Made by a program: the position numbers and the translations under genes
The notes under the pieces: model-generated
What the model was told of the DNA's origin: nothing
The model's input: the letters and a program-made list of their open reading frames with translations, nothing else
Database searches by the model: none
Shown: in pieces, positions 7,359-13,459 of the stretch
How positions within the stretch are numbered: the stretch's first letter is position 1
How the letters are laid out: each line of letters starts with the position of its first letter
Assembly: GCA_937957985.1 (NCBI GenBank)
Contig: CALGOH010000068.1
Span: 1 to 16,162, forward strand
DNA: 16,162 bases
From: an uncultured Verrucomicrobiae bacterium
GTDB taxonomy: Bacteria > Verrucomicrobiota > Verrucomicrobiia > Verrucomicrobiales > Akkermansiaceae
Reading direction: 5' to 3'

Positions 7359-8219
7359 ATGAAGGGCCCGCTTTTGTTTCCCCTGGGTGTGCTGGTAGGT
7401 GCCATTCCCATGCCGGATGCGGCAGGTGCTGTCTCCTACGATCTCGATTTCTCGTCGTCCTCCCAGTATGACTCCCTCTTCAGGGAGATCCAGACGAACG
7501 GCGCGGATGAAGAGATCGCCTGGGATCCGGGAGGATTTATCCGGCACAACTCCGGTGTTTTCGTGCGAAGCTCCGCAGCGATCCTTGACAGTTCAGCAAG
7601 CGGCGGCTCCGGCGGCCTGGGAGGCGAGACGGGATCGCAAGCCAACAACGACTACCAGAGTTTCGTCATCCAGGCCGACTGGCGGGATGGCACGTTCAGC
7701 AACGGCAACACCTTCGGATTCTACACGGGAGTGCCGGACAATGATGGAAGCCCGGCCTATCTGGGCACGGTTCAGTTGAGGGCCGACTCGGTACTGCTCA
7801 GGGTCGATGAAGGCACGGTTCCGTCCGGGATGTCTTTCGGCGTGCAACTCGGAAACCAGACCATCCCGGGGACCTTCCACGAGGACACCTGGTATCAGTT
7901 CAGGATGGAGGTGATCAGCATGCCGGACAGAATCGATTTCAACCTCGGTGTATACGACGTCACAACCCTGGAGTTGCTGGCATCGTACTCGGTGAGCGAC
8001 ACGGTGAATCCGGTTGTGGAAACCGGCCAGGTCGGTTTCCGCGTCGGCTCGAACAGCACGGGCTGCACCGACATCGACAACTTCAGGATCAGCCCGATTC
8101 CGGAGCCCGGAGCGCCGTTGCTGTTCGGAACCGCCACTCTCCTGGTCTCCCTCGGCCGCCGCCGCTACGTCAGACCCGTGATCCGGCCCGGATCCCCCTG
8201 TGGTCTCGGCGGGCGCTGA
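7359..8219 (+). CDS. PEP-CTERM protein 2 with LamG/jelly-roll-like domain
   Basis: This 286-residue protein has a signal peptide (MKGPLLFPLGVLVGAIPMPD, cleavage near AGA-VS). Next comes a domain of about 200 residues whose order of strands (YQSFVIQADWRDG, GNTFGFYTGV, DTWYQFRMEVI, GQVGFRVGSN, DIDNFRIS) fits a concanavalin-A-like sandwich, the LamG/3-keto-disaccharide-hydrolase shape often used for sugar binding. The C-terminus is IPEPGAPLLFGTATLLVSLG followed by RRR, a PEP-CTERM signal. Roughly 17 extra residues rich in Pro, Gly and Arg follow. The gene starts 24 bp after protein 1 and ends 22 bp before protein 3, suggesting one transcript. There is no clear Shine-Dalgarno before ATG 7359. The fold call is by pattern, not search. 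Confidence 0.87.
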   Translation: MKGPLLFPLGVLVGAIPMPDAAGAVSYDLDFSSSSQYDSLFREIQTNGADEEIAWDPGGFIRHNSGVFVRSSAAILDSSASGGSGGLGGETGSQANNDYQSFVIQADWRDGTFSNGNTFGFYTGVPDNDGSPAYLGTVQLRADSVLLRVDEGTVPSGMSFGVQLGNQTIPGTFHEDTWYQFRMEVISMPDRIDFNLGVYDVTTLELLASYSVSDTVNPVVETGQVGFRVGSNSTGCTDIDNFRISPIPEPGAPLLFGTATLLVSLGRRRYVRPVIRPGSPCGLGGR

Positions 8220-8224
8220 CCTCC

Positions 8225-8236
8225 ATGAAGCTTCAT
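8225..8236. promoter_or_regulatory. Perfect 12-bp palindrome before PEP-CTERM gene 3
   Basis: ATGAAGCTTCAT is its own reverse complement and lies just before the start of the third PEP-CTERM gene. It also contains an ATG opening a 6-codon frame (MKLHIT) whose TGA overlaps the gene start at 8242 as ATGA. It could be a protein-binding site, a short coupling frame, or chance. Confidence 0.25.
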
Positions 8237-8241
8237 ATCAC

Positions 8242-9057
8242 ATGACGGCCCTGCTGCCTTTCGTTCAAACCCGTCTCACCTTCCTCGTGCTGCTCGGCGG
8301 CCTTACACCATGCGCCCCGGCGGCGAGCATTCTTCTGGTGGACGACAGCGAAGGTTTGCCGATCCAGCCCGCCTGGACGAGCACCCTGAGCCAGCTTGGA
8401 CACAGCGTCACCATCGAAACCATCGCTCCCACCGGCAGTCCAACCTTGGATCTCTCCAACTACGATGCCGTGATATGGTCGATCGGAGACCGCGCGTACG
8501 AAAACCTCACCGCGCAGAACTGGGCGACCATGACCCAATACGTGAACGCTGGAGGCAAGCTGATCTATGCCGGGGGACACAGCGTGTACCAGGAGAACTG
8601 GGTCGGGCATGCGGGCATCGAGGCTTTCTTCGGTGTCTCCGGAACTCTCTACAACATGCCGATGTGGGGCAGCAACACGACGATCACCGGAGTCGCGGGC
8701 GGTTCGCCGTTCAACAACTCGACATACACGATCGTTCCGTACTGGGCCGGAGGGCAATACGGAAACATGTTCTCGGGATTCAACGTCTCGACCGGCACCG
8801 CGCTGGTGAACATGCCCGTGGTGACCAACGGTGCCCCGGGCCCCTACATCGTGGCCCAGAATGCCGCCGGTACCGCCCAGCTCTGGGGGCTCGACATCAA
8901 CCACGTCGCCGAACCGGACCGCGAGGCATTCCTCGCTCATTCCCTGGAGGCCCTCGGTGTGCCCGAACCATCGACGGCACTTCTGTTCGGCTCGCTGACG
9001 GTCGGACTGCTCGGACTGCGCCGAAGGCCCCGCGGTGTGGAAACGCCGGGAACCTGA
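8242..9057 (+). CDS. PEP-CTERM protein 3 with class I glutamine-amidotransferase-like fold
   Basis: ATG 8242 is preferred over the upstream ATG/GTG-type start at 8200, which would overlap protein 2 and spoil the signal peptide. The 271-residue product begins MTALLPFVQTRLTFLVLLGG, cleaved near PAA-SI. The domain that follows (SILLVDDSEG, then LDLSNYDAVIWSIGDRAYEN, then MTQYVNAGGKLIYAGGHSVY) has the strand and turn order of the flavodoxin-like DJ-1/ThuA/GATase superfamily. The usual nucleophile Cys is not seen; the elbow reads YAGGHS, so it may be non-enzymatic or trehalose-utilisation-like in shape only. It ends with VPEPSTALLFGSLTVGLLGL and RRRPRG, a PEP-CTERM signal. An intracellular-type enzyme fold on an exosortase substrate is unusual. 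It is the last of the three-gene run. Confidence 0.85.
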   Translation: MTALLPFVQTRLTFLVLLGGLTPCAPAASILLVDDSEGLPIQPAWTSTLSQLGHSVTIETIAPTGSPTLDLSNYDAVIWSIGDRAYENLTAQNWATMTQYVNAGGKLIYAGGHSVYQENWVGHAGIEAFFGVSGTLYNMPMWGSNTTITGVAGGSPFNNSTYTIVPYWAGGQYGNMFSGFNVSTGTALVNMPVVTNGAPGPYIVAQNAAGTAQLWGLDINHVAEPDREAFLAHSLEALGVPEPSTALLFGSLTVGLLGLRRRPRGVETPGT

Positions 9058-9694
9058 TTCCCCGCGGACCACGTCTCCGCCCGACCCTTTCGCTCGGAGC
9101 CCGAAACAGCGTCAAATCATGTCAATCTCTCGATCCATCACCGCTCCGGGCGGCGGCGGCCTGGTGCAGGAGGTCGAGATCAACGCCGCCGCCATCGCGC
9201 CGGCACTGTCCGCGGATGCCGGCTGGCTCTTTACCGGATGGGATGTGCCGTTCGACAACATCACCGCGCCCCTCACGGTCATCGCCCTCTACGACGTGGA
9301 TCTCGACAGCCTGCAGCCGGACCAGAGCGTCACCACTTCCGAAAACCACGTGCCTTTTTCTCCATCCGCCACCGGGGTGACGCTGGAGGTCGGTGGCCTG
9401 ACCATCAAGGACGGGGCCAACTTCGGTCTCGGGGCCAACGAGACCCTCGTCCTCAACAACGGTCCGTCCCCAACGAGCCATGAAGCGACCCACGAAAGCG
9501 TTCCGCGCGACAGGCTCGAACAGAGAATCCGACAACTCATCCGAAGCGGGCCGATGCGCCCTAGGACAATTTCCCAATACGTAATCAGCCCCACTCCGAT
9601 TGTCTCCAAAGCCGCGCGCGATCTAGCCTTTTCCCGGTTGGACCAATGGTCCGCCTCTCCTCTCCCAATCCACTTCCCAGCTCCCCGACCTCCG
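9058..9694 (+). pseudogene. Remnant of a secreted InlB-type-repeat protein, in frame with the next gene
   Basis: This 637-bp stretch has no intact gene. Between about 9120 and 9470 the plus frame reads GGGGLVQEVEINAAAIAPAL, then GWLFTGWDVPFDNITAPLTV and IALYD. That is the core of an InlB B-repeat (Listeria-Bacteroides repeat; hallmark GW-x-F-x-GWD...N-T-x-x-L-T-V-x-A-x-Y). It is followed by a beta-like piece (TLEVGGLTIKDGANFGLGAN). There is no signal peptide or proper start before it, and after about 9475 the frame becomes Arg/Pro-rich and non-coding in character. No stop codon separates it from PEP-CTERM protein 4 at 9695. It looks like the leftover of a larger surface-protein gene cut at both ends, although a genuine long fusion protein cannot be excluded. 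Confidence 0.5.
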
Positions 9695-10309
9695 ATGAAA
9701 TCAATCTTTTCAACATCCCGGCTGACCTTGGTGATCCGCTGCGTCGCCGCGTGCGGTTTGTTGGCTCCGCTGCAAGGAGCCAGCAGCTTCGTTGCCGGTG
9801 CGAGCGACAACGGCCAGTGGGCCATCAGCAACACCAGCAGCGACCCGGTCTACATCGCCAACGTGTCGATCGTGCTCGCCGGCACGACGTTCTTCGACAC
9901 GGACGCGGCGGCCCCGGGAACGGCCTCGACGGGATGGGGCTACGACGGGTCCCTGACCTCGGGCGGAATCGTGGCGAACTTCCCTACGGACGCGTCCACC
10001 GATGGAACTCAGGCCGCATCGTTCGACGTCACCGGATTCAACCCCACGCTCCACCTGCATTTCGTCGCGGACATCGATGTGTATGAGAATCCCGATAGCA
10101 GTGGCAATCCTGCGGGAGCGACGATCTCGGTGCTTTTCAGGAACATCAGCGACGACTCCTTCGCCGGATTCGTGCAGCAGTCCTTCACGGCGGATTCGAT
10201 CACCATCAACGGACAGGGCTACTCGTTCTCGGCGGTTCCCGAACCATCGACCCTCCTCCTCGGGTCTGTCGGCGTGATGATGCTCCTGCGCCGCCGCCGG
10301 GGGGCTTGA
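9695..10309 (+). CDS. PEP-CTERM sorting domain protein 4
   Basis: ATG 9695 gives 204 residues starting with a signal peptide (MKSIFSTSRLTLVIRCVAAC, cleavage near QGA-SS). The frame is open 220 codons further upstream, but the internal signal peptide and change in composition argue for this start. The mature region (SDNGQWAISNTSSDPVYIAN onward) is Asp/Ser/Thr/Gly-rich with beta-strand patterns and no recognised domain. The C-terminus is VPEPSTLLLGSVGVMMLLRR followed by RRGA. This is a textbook PEP-CTERM signal with almost no tail, unlike the first two proteins of the array. It is a predicted exosortase substrate for the surface or extracellular matrix. It is separated from the first three genes by a broken remnant and may have its own promoter. 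Confidence 0.87.
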   Translation: MKSIFSTSRLTLVIRCVAACGLLAPLQGASSFVAGASDNGQWAISNTSSDPVYIANVSIVLAGTTFFDTDAAAPGTASTGWGYDGSLTSGGIVANFPTDASTDGTQAASFDVTGFNPTLHLHFVADIDVYENPDSSGNPAGATISVLFRNISDDSFAGFVQQSFTADSITINGQGYSFSAVPEPSTLLLGSVGVMMLLRRRRGA

Positions 10310-10429
10310 TCCGGGCTGCGGTCCCCAAACCGCCGCGTGGCACCAGGCCGGATCGAAGGCCCCGTGTGGGCATCGAATGCGAAGGACGCCCGGATCGACC
10401 GGCACGCGGCCCGCTTCTCTTCGATTGCG

Positions 10430-10452
10430 GGAGGTCAGAAATCGGGACCTCC
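10430..10452 (+). terminator. Possible hairpin after the PEP-CTERM array
   Basis: GGAGGTC (10430-10436) pairs perfectly with GACCTCC (10446-10452) over a 9-nt loop, about 120 bp after protein 4. There is no T-run, so termination activity is uncertain. The rest of the gap 10310-10533 has no gene or clear promoter. Confidence 0.3.
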
Positions 10453-10533
10453 GACGGACACTCTCATCATTCGCGTCGGTTTCGGCGATGACCACTGTCA
10501 CGCATTCGATTCGCCAGCGTAGTTGATAGTTGG

Positions 10534-11238
10534 ATGAGCCCTCGCAAGACAGCCGTCGAAGAAAGTTCCGACACGGCTCGCAAAGGCCGTTCGAGGATTC
10601 TGGTGGTCGACAGCCACCCGGTGGTCGGCCTCGCGCTGACAGCTCTGGCGAAGTCGCGCTGGAAGGATGTCGGCACGAGGACCGCGGACTCGGTTGAATC
10701 GGCGGAGGTCGTTATCGCCGATGGTGGCTGTGACCTCGTCATCGGCGAGCTGTTCTTCCCCGATGGCGATTTCTTCGACCTCATCCTATCCGCGAGCCGA
10801 ACCTCCCGGGACGTTCGTTCCCTCGTCTTCAGCCAGCATTGCGAACGGCGCTTCGGATTGAGAGCGATGCGGGAAGGCGTCGGTGGCTACGTCATGAAGA
10901 CCGAGAGGATTCCGACGCTTCTGTCGGCGATCGACACCGTGATGTCGGGAGGATCCCATTGGTCCAACGGAGTCCGCGACTACCTGGTGAATTCCTTCGC
11001 CTCCAAAGAGATGGATGGCGGCGTGAGCCGGCTCAGTCCCCGCGAGTTCCAGGTGTTCCGTCTGCTGGGCGAGGGGCTGAGCGCCAAGGAGATCGCCGGA
11101 CGCCTCGGATTGAGCACGAAGACCATCAACAGCCACCGGGAGAACATGAAGGAGAAACTGAACTGTGCGTCCGCTTCCCGGATCGCGCTCCTGGCGAGGG
11201 ATTGGTTTGCTTCGGGGGATGCTGCCGGGTTCGGGTGA
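10534..11238 (+). CDS. NarL/FixJ-type response regulator with Glu at the phosphorylation position
   Basis: The 234-residue protein has an N-terminal receiver domain (about 20-140) and a C-terminal LuxR-type helix-turn-helix (about 165-222: RLSPREFQVFRLLGEGLSAK, EIAGRLGLSTKTINSHREN). In the receiver, Asp26 of the acidic pocket is kept but its neighbour is Ser27 (VDSHP instead of VDDHP). Ser100 (LVFSQ) and Lys122 (GYVMK) are in place. The residue where the phospho-acceptor Asp should stand, in CDLVIGELFFPDGD, is Glu72. Glu at this place often mimics the phosphorylated state, so this regulator may be permanently active or controlled by its amount. No histidine kinase lies nearby. Transcriptional activator or repressor of unknown targets, perhaps the neighbouring surface-protein genes. 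ATG 10534 has no strong Shine-Dalgarno. Confidence 0.9.
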   Translation: MSPRKTAVEESSDTARKGRSRILVVDSHPVVGLALTALAKSRWKDVGTRTADSVESAEVVIADGGCDLVIGELFFPDGDFFDLILSASRTSRDVRSLVFSQHCERRFGLRAMREGVGGYVMKTERIPTLLSAIDTVMSGGSHWSNGVRDYLVNSFASKEMDGGVSRLSPREFQVFRLLGEGLSAKEIAGRLGLSTKTINSHRENMKEKLNCASASRIALLARDWFASGDAAGFG

Positions 11239-11308
11239 GCGAGAGTTCCGAACCGGCGACCAGCCGGGTAACCGGCCTTCCACGCGATGACCGGCGAACG
11301 ACGCGGGA

Positions 11309-11416
11309 GGGAGTGGCTCCTTTCAAGGAGCCATGGGCCGGGCAGGCGGCTTTCAGCCGCGGGGAGGCTGGGAAGCCTCCATCCCGGCCCATGGCGCTTG
11401 GAAAAGCGCCACTCCC
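11309..11416. repeat. Multi-hairpin palindromic repeat, copy 1
   Basis: Outer arms GGGAGTGGC (11309-11317) and GCCACTCCC (11408-11416) enclose a second 12-bp perfect stem (11331-11342 with 11383-11394). Four hairpins are possible: 11315-11332, 11346-11360 (loop TTC), 11363-11380 (loop GGGA) and 11393-11410 (loop GGAA). The last two loops fit the stable GNRA type. The outer arms compete with hairpins one and four. The right end, CATGGCGC to GCGCCACTCC, recurs at 13432-13457, so this is a dispersed family rather than a simple terminator. The remainder of the 11239-11476 gap shows no gene. Confidence 0.8.
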
Positions 11417-11476
11417 CAGGCCCGGTTTGCCATCCGGCCGGTGGCTGCCCGTCTTCGGCCCTTCGCTCTCATTCCA

Positions 11477-11514
11477 TTGACAAATACGCTGATGCATGCA
11501 TGGTGCATGCATGG
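11477..11514 (+). promoter_or_regulatory. Promoter -35 and operator of the vapBC-like operon
   Basis: A consensus -35 TTGACA lies at 11477-11482. Immediately downstream, ATGCATGCA (11492-11500) and TGCATGCAT (11504-11512) form a perfect inverted repeat with a 3-bp spacer. The same bases read as two tandem copies of TGCATGCATGG (11493-11503, 11504-11514). The expected -10 position falls in this palindrome and the second arm includes the ATG at 11511. VapBC complexes typically bind such palindromes to repress their own operon; this site would block both the promoter and the start. Confidence 0.6.
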
Positions 11515-11750
11515 CAACGAAGACCATCTCGATCGATCTGGAGGCCTATGAGCGGCTTGCCGCCGCGCGGCGGCAGCCGAAGGAGTCGTTCTCACAGGTG
11601 ATCAAGCGAGCAGAGTGGAGCGAGCAGGGGAAGACCTGCGGCGCGCTGCTGGCCGCCTTGTCCCGGATGCCGGCGGCGGATGACGAGGTACTGGAGCGCT
11701 TGGAGCGGGCCCAGAATGAGGACGCGGCCCCTGACGATCCGTGGTCGTGA
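11511..11750 (+). CDS. vapB: VapB-type antitoxin (DUF217-like)
   Basis: ATG 11511 gives 79 residues: MATKTISIDLEAYERLAAAR, then RQPKESFSQVIKRA. The first 15 residues have the shape of a DNA-binding ribbon-helix antitoxin (T-K-T-I-S-I-D-x-E-A-Y-x-x-L), and S-F-S-x-V-I-x-R is typical of short antitoxins paired with PIN toxins. The acidic C-terminal tail (MPAADDEVLERLERAQNEDA) is the part expected to wrap and inhibit the toxin. The frame is open five codons earlier (ATG 11496), but that extension is just the operator repeat. The stop TGA overlaps the toxin start as GTGA, so antitoxin and toxin are translationally coupled. Autoregulation is suggested by the palindrome covering its start codon. 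The pair is intact and likely functional. Confidence 0.85.
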   Translation: MATKTISIDLEAYERLAAARRQPKESFSQVIKRAEWSEQGKTCGALLAALSRMPAADDEVLERLERAQNEDAAPDDPWS

Positions 11751-12139
11751 ACGCTTTCCTTTTCGACACTTGTTTCCTGATCGACCTGGAGTGCGAGATC
11801 CGGCGCGGCGGCGGTCCGGCCCACGACTTTCTCCAACGTCATCCGACCTCCCACGCGCGGCTGAGCTGGACGGTGGCCGGTGAATTCGCCGAGGGATTCG
11901 GCAGCATCGATCATCCGGCCTGCCAGGCGATGCTGGCGCGCTTCGACGTGCTGGCGATGGATCGCACGACCGCCGGTCACTACGCCATGGCGACCCGGCA
12001 CCTGCGTGATCGGGGACAACTGATCGGTGCGAACGATCTGTGGATCGCCGCCGCCGCGCTCGCCCACCAACTGCCGCTGGTCACCAACAAACGCTCCCAC
12101 TTCGAGCGGGTGCCTGGGTTGTCGGTGGTAAAGTACTAG
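11747..12139 (+). CDS. vapC: VapC-type PIN-domain ribonuclease toxin
   Basis: The PIN domain fills the whole protein of about 130 residues. Counting from the in-frame GTG at 11741, the acidic metal-binding residues are Asp9 (FLFDTCFLIDLE), Glu48 (WTVAGEFAEGF) and Asp99 (IGANDLWIAAAAL). The end is LPLVTNKRSHFERVPGLSVV, where Asn116 stands at the place of the fourth acidic or polar residue, as in many VapC proteins. All catalytic positions are present, so the toxin should be an active Mg-dependent RNase, usually cutting tRNA or rRNA to stop growth. GTG 11747 is chosen because it overlaps the antitoxin stop as GTGA. GTG 11741 would add two residues. The RNA target cannot be read from sequence. 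Confidence 0.9.
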   Translation: MNAFLFDTCFLIDLECEIRRGGGPAHDFLQRHPTSHARLSWTVAGEFAEGFGSIDHPACQAMLARFDVLAMDRTTAGHYAMATRHLRDRGQLIGANDLWIAAAALAHQLPLVTNKRSHFERVPGLSVVKY

Positions 12140-12150
12140 AGATGCCGTCG

Positions 12151-12768
12151 TCAGACGTCCACATACTCGAACACGGCGATTGAGCGACTCCAGTCGATGG
12201 TGAGTCTGGCGAAACCACCGAAATCGTGCTCCGATTGAAACACCTCGGTCGCGCCGCTGACATCTCCCTCCCCCCAGTCGAGGTCCTCCACCAGGTGGCG
12301 CAGGGACTCCTCGGGAGCGGAGAACTCGAACTCGACGGCATAGTCGATGCCCGCGCTGATCGAGCGATAGTCGAGCATCACCGCGTCCCCGGGAAACGGA
12401 ACGCCTGCCAGCCTTTCGAACCGGCGTTCAGGCTGGATGCGGTCGAGCGCGGTCGGAATCTGCATCGCCACCCCGAGAAGCACGGGCAGGCCGAGGACAA
12501 GCGGGTAGCGCGCCGGCCGCAGCTTCGGGATGCTGCCGAGAGCACGGCCGAGCAATGCCACCGGAAGAAAGAACATCACCATCGCGAAGAGGGAGATCAC
12601 CAGGTCGAAGACGGCGCGATGCCAGACCGGATAGTGCGGCCACTCGTTGTAGCGCAGCAGTGCGTTGCCAAACAGGCTGGCCCAGGCCAGCACCCAAAGG
12701 GCACCGAGGATCATTGCCCGCCGCTGCCGCCGGGCGCGCTTTTCGATAGAACCTTCCGGGTTTCCCAT
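12151..12768 (-). CDS. Small membrane protein of unknown function
   Basis: This 205-residue protein has a basic N-terminus (EKRARRQRRAM) and then three hydrophobic helices (about residues 19-38, 51-75 and 88-107). The third is followed by a soluble domain of about 100 residues (from PTALDRIQPERRFERLAGVP to the end) with several Asp/Glu-rich stretches and a final SRSIAVFEYVDV strand. I do not recognise the family. A GGGAG element lies just before the start codon on its strand. It sits 15 bp after the nucleotidyltransferase gene, so it is probably its co-transcribed last gene. It converges on vapC with only 11 bp between stops. Membrane attachment is clear; role unknown. Confidence 0.72.
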   Translation of the reverse strand: MGNPEGSIEKRARRQRRAMILGALWVLAWASLFGNALLRYNEWPHYPVWHRAVFDLVISLFAMVMFFLPVALLGRALGSIPKLRPARYPLVLGLPVLLGVAMQIPTALDRIQPERRFERLAGVPFPGDAVMLDYRSISAGIDYAVEFEFSAPEESLRHLVEDLDWGEGDVSGATEVFQSEHDFGGFARLTIDWSRSIAVFEYVDV

Positions 12769-12783
12769 CGCGGTGAAGCTCCC

Positions 12784-13239
12784 TTACCGAATTCGCCTCA
12801 ACCGCTCGACATCCGCCAGGTCCTGCGGGCGCCCGGTCGCCTGCTTGTTCGCTTCCAGTTCCGCCTTTCCGATCACGAACACATCCAACCCATCGAGTGT
12901 CACTGCGATCCTCGAGGCCCAGGCTTCCTCCCACGTCACTCCGCTGATCCCCGTGAGCAGGTCGATCCGGTTCGGTGCCCGGCCCAGTTGGATCACCTGA
13001 TCCTCGTCCAGGAAGTCCGAGCGGGTGATGCCGACCTCCCCGAAGCCGAAATCCCGCAAGACCGATTCGAGGCGCTCGGCGTTCTCCGGCGACACCATCA
13101 CCATCAAGTCGATGTCCTCCGTGAAACGTGGCGCGCCGTGGAACGCCAGGGCGTAGCCACCGACGACCACGAACTCAACTTTCCGCGAGAGGCACAACGC
13201 GACAAACTCGCGAACGTCGGGGTGAAGCTTCATCGGCAT
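12784..13239 (-). CDS. Nucleotidyltransferase-fold protein (MNT/AbiEii-like)
   Basis: The protein has 151 residues from the outer ATG; a second ATG two codons later (13233) is equally possible. VEFVVVGGYALAFHGAPRFT followed by EDIDLMV is the signature of the polymerase-beta-type nucleotidyltransferase fold: a Gly-Gly pair (27-28) and then Asp42-x-Asp44, with a third acidic residue at Asp93 (RIDLLTG). Such stand-alone proteins transfer a nucleotide to a protein or RNA, and many are halves of toxin-antitoxin systems, being either the antitoxin (MNT, AbiEi/Eii style) or toxin-modifying. The C-terminal QATGRPQDLADVERLR is common in this group. It overlaps the end of a 62-codon gene upstream and is followed by a membrane protein. 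A toxin-antitoxin-like role is possible but unproven. Confidence 0.82.
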   Translation of the reverse strand: MPMKLHPDVREFVALCLSRKVEFVVVGGYALAFHGAPRFTEDIDLMVMVSPENAERLESVLRDFGFGEVGITRSDFLDEDQVIQLGRAPNRIDLLTGISGVTWEEAWASRIAVTLDGLDVFVIGKAELEANKQATGRPQDLADVERLRRIR

Positions 13240-13363
13240 CCGGGTAAAAGGAGCGGCCGCGTTCGAGGATCACCTCGAAGACCGCCATCGCCTCATCGCG
13301 ATCCTCGATCAACGCCGGCACCCCTTCGGTTTCAAGAGGCCGCTTGATCGCGATCTTTTCCAT
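13175..13363 (-). CDS. Small protein upstream of the nucleotidyltransferase
   Basis: The frame encodes 62 residues: MEKIAIKRPLETEGVPALIE, then DRDEAMAVFEVILERGRSFY, then PDADEASPRRSRVCRVVPLA and ES. It overlaps the nucleotidyltransferase start by 65 bp in another frame. The composition (no rare residues, amphipathic helix 24-36) looks coding, and a promoter-like pair sits just upstream. No family is recognised. It could be the partner of the nucleotidyltransferase in a small two-gene module, with the long overlap giving translational coupling. Without homologues a chance frame remains possible, as its last third lies opposite constrained coding sequence. Confidence 0.5.
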   Translation of the reverse strand: MEKIAIKRPLETEGVPALIEDRDEAMAVFEVILERGRSFYPDADEASPRRSRVCRVVPLAES

Positions 13364-13369
13364 GCCGGC

Positions 13370-13398
13370 AGTGTAGAATTCGGAGACCTGCCTGTCGA
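13370..13398 (-). promoter_or_regulatory. Sigma-70-like promoter for the small-protein/nucleotidyltransferase operon
   Basis: On the minus strand TCGACA (13393-13398) is one mismatch from the -35 consensus. It is followed after exactly 17 bp by TACACT (13370-13375), which keeps the TA...T of a -10 box. Transcription would start at or next to the ATG at 13363, implying a leaderless or nearly leaderless mRNA, which would explain the missing Shine-Dalgarno. Confidence 0.5.
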
Positions 13399-13403
13399 GG
13401 TCC

Positions 13404-13459
13404 GGGCGGCTGGAAAGCCGCCCACCCTGCTCATGGCGCCTCGAAAAGCGCCACTCCGC
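13404..13459. repeat. Multi-hairpin palindromic repeat, copy 2 (also likely prfB terminator)
   Basis: GGGCGGCT (13404-13411) and AGCCGCCC (13416-13423) form a perfect 8-bp stem closed by GGAA, a GNRA tetraloop. A second stem pairs GGCGC (13435-13439) with GCGCC (13448-13452). The segment CATGGCGC...GCGCCACTCC at 13432-13457 differs from copy 1 at only a few bases. This shorter copy ends directly at the TAG stop of prfB, so on the minus strand it forms the 3' end of the prfB message. Confidence 0.75.

Noticed and set aside
8200..8241. Earlier start for PEP-CTERM protein 3
   Set aside because: It would overlap the previous gene and place 14 residues before the signal peptide.
12226..13347. A 373-codon plus-strand frame across the nucleotidyltransferase region
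   Set aside because: It is antisense to two better-supported genes and its product is Arg/His/Pro-rich without any motif.
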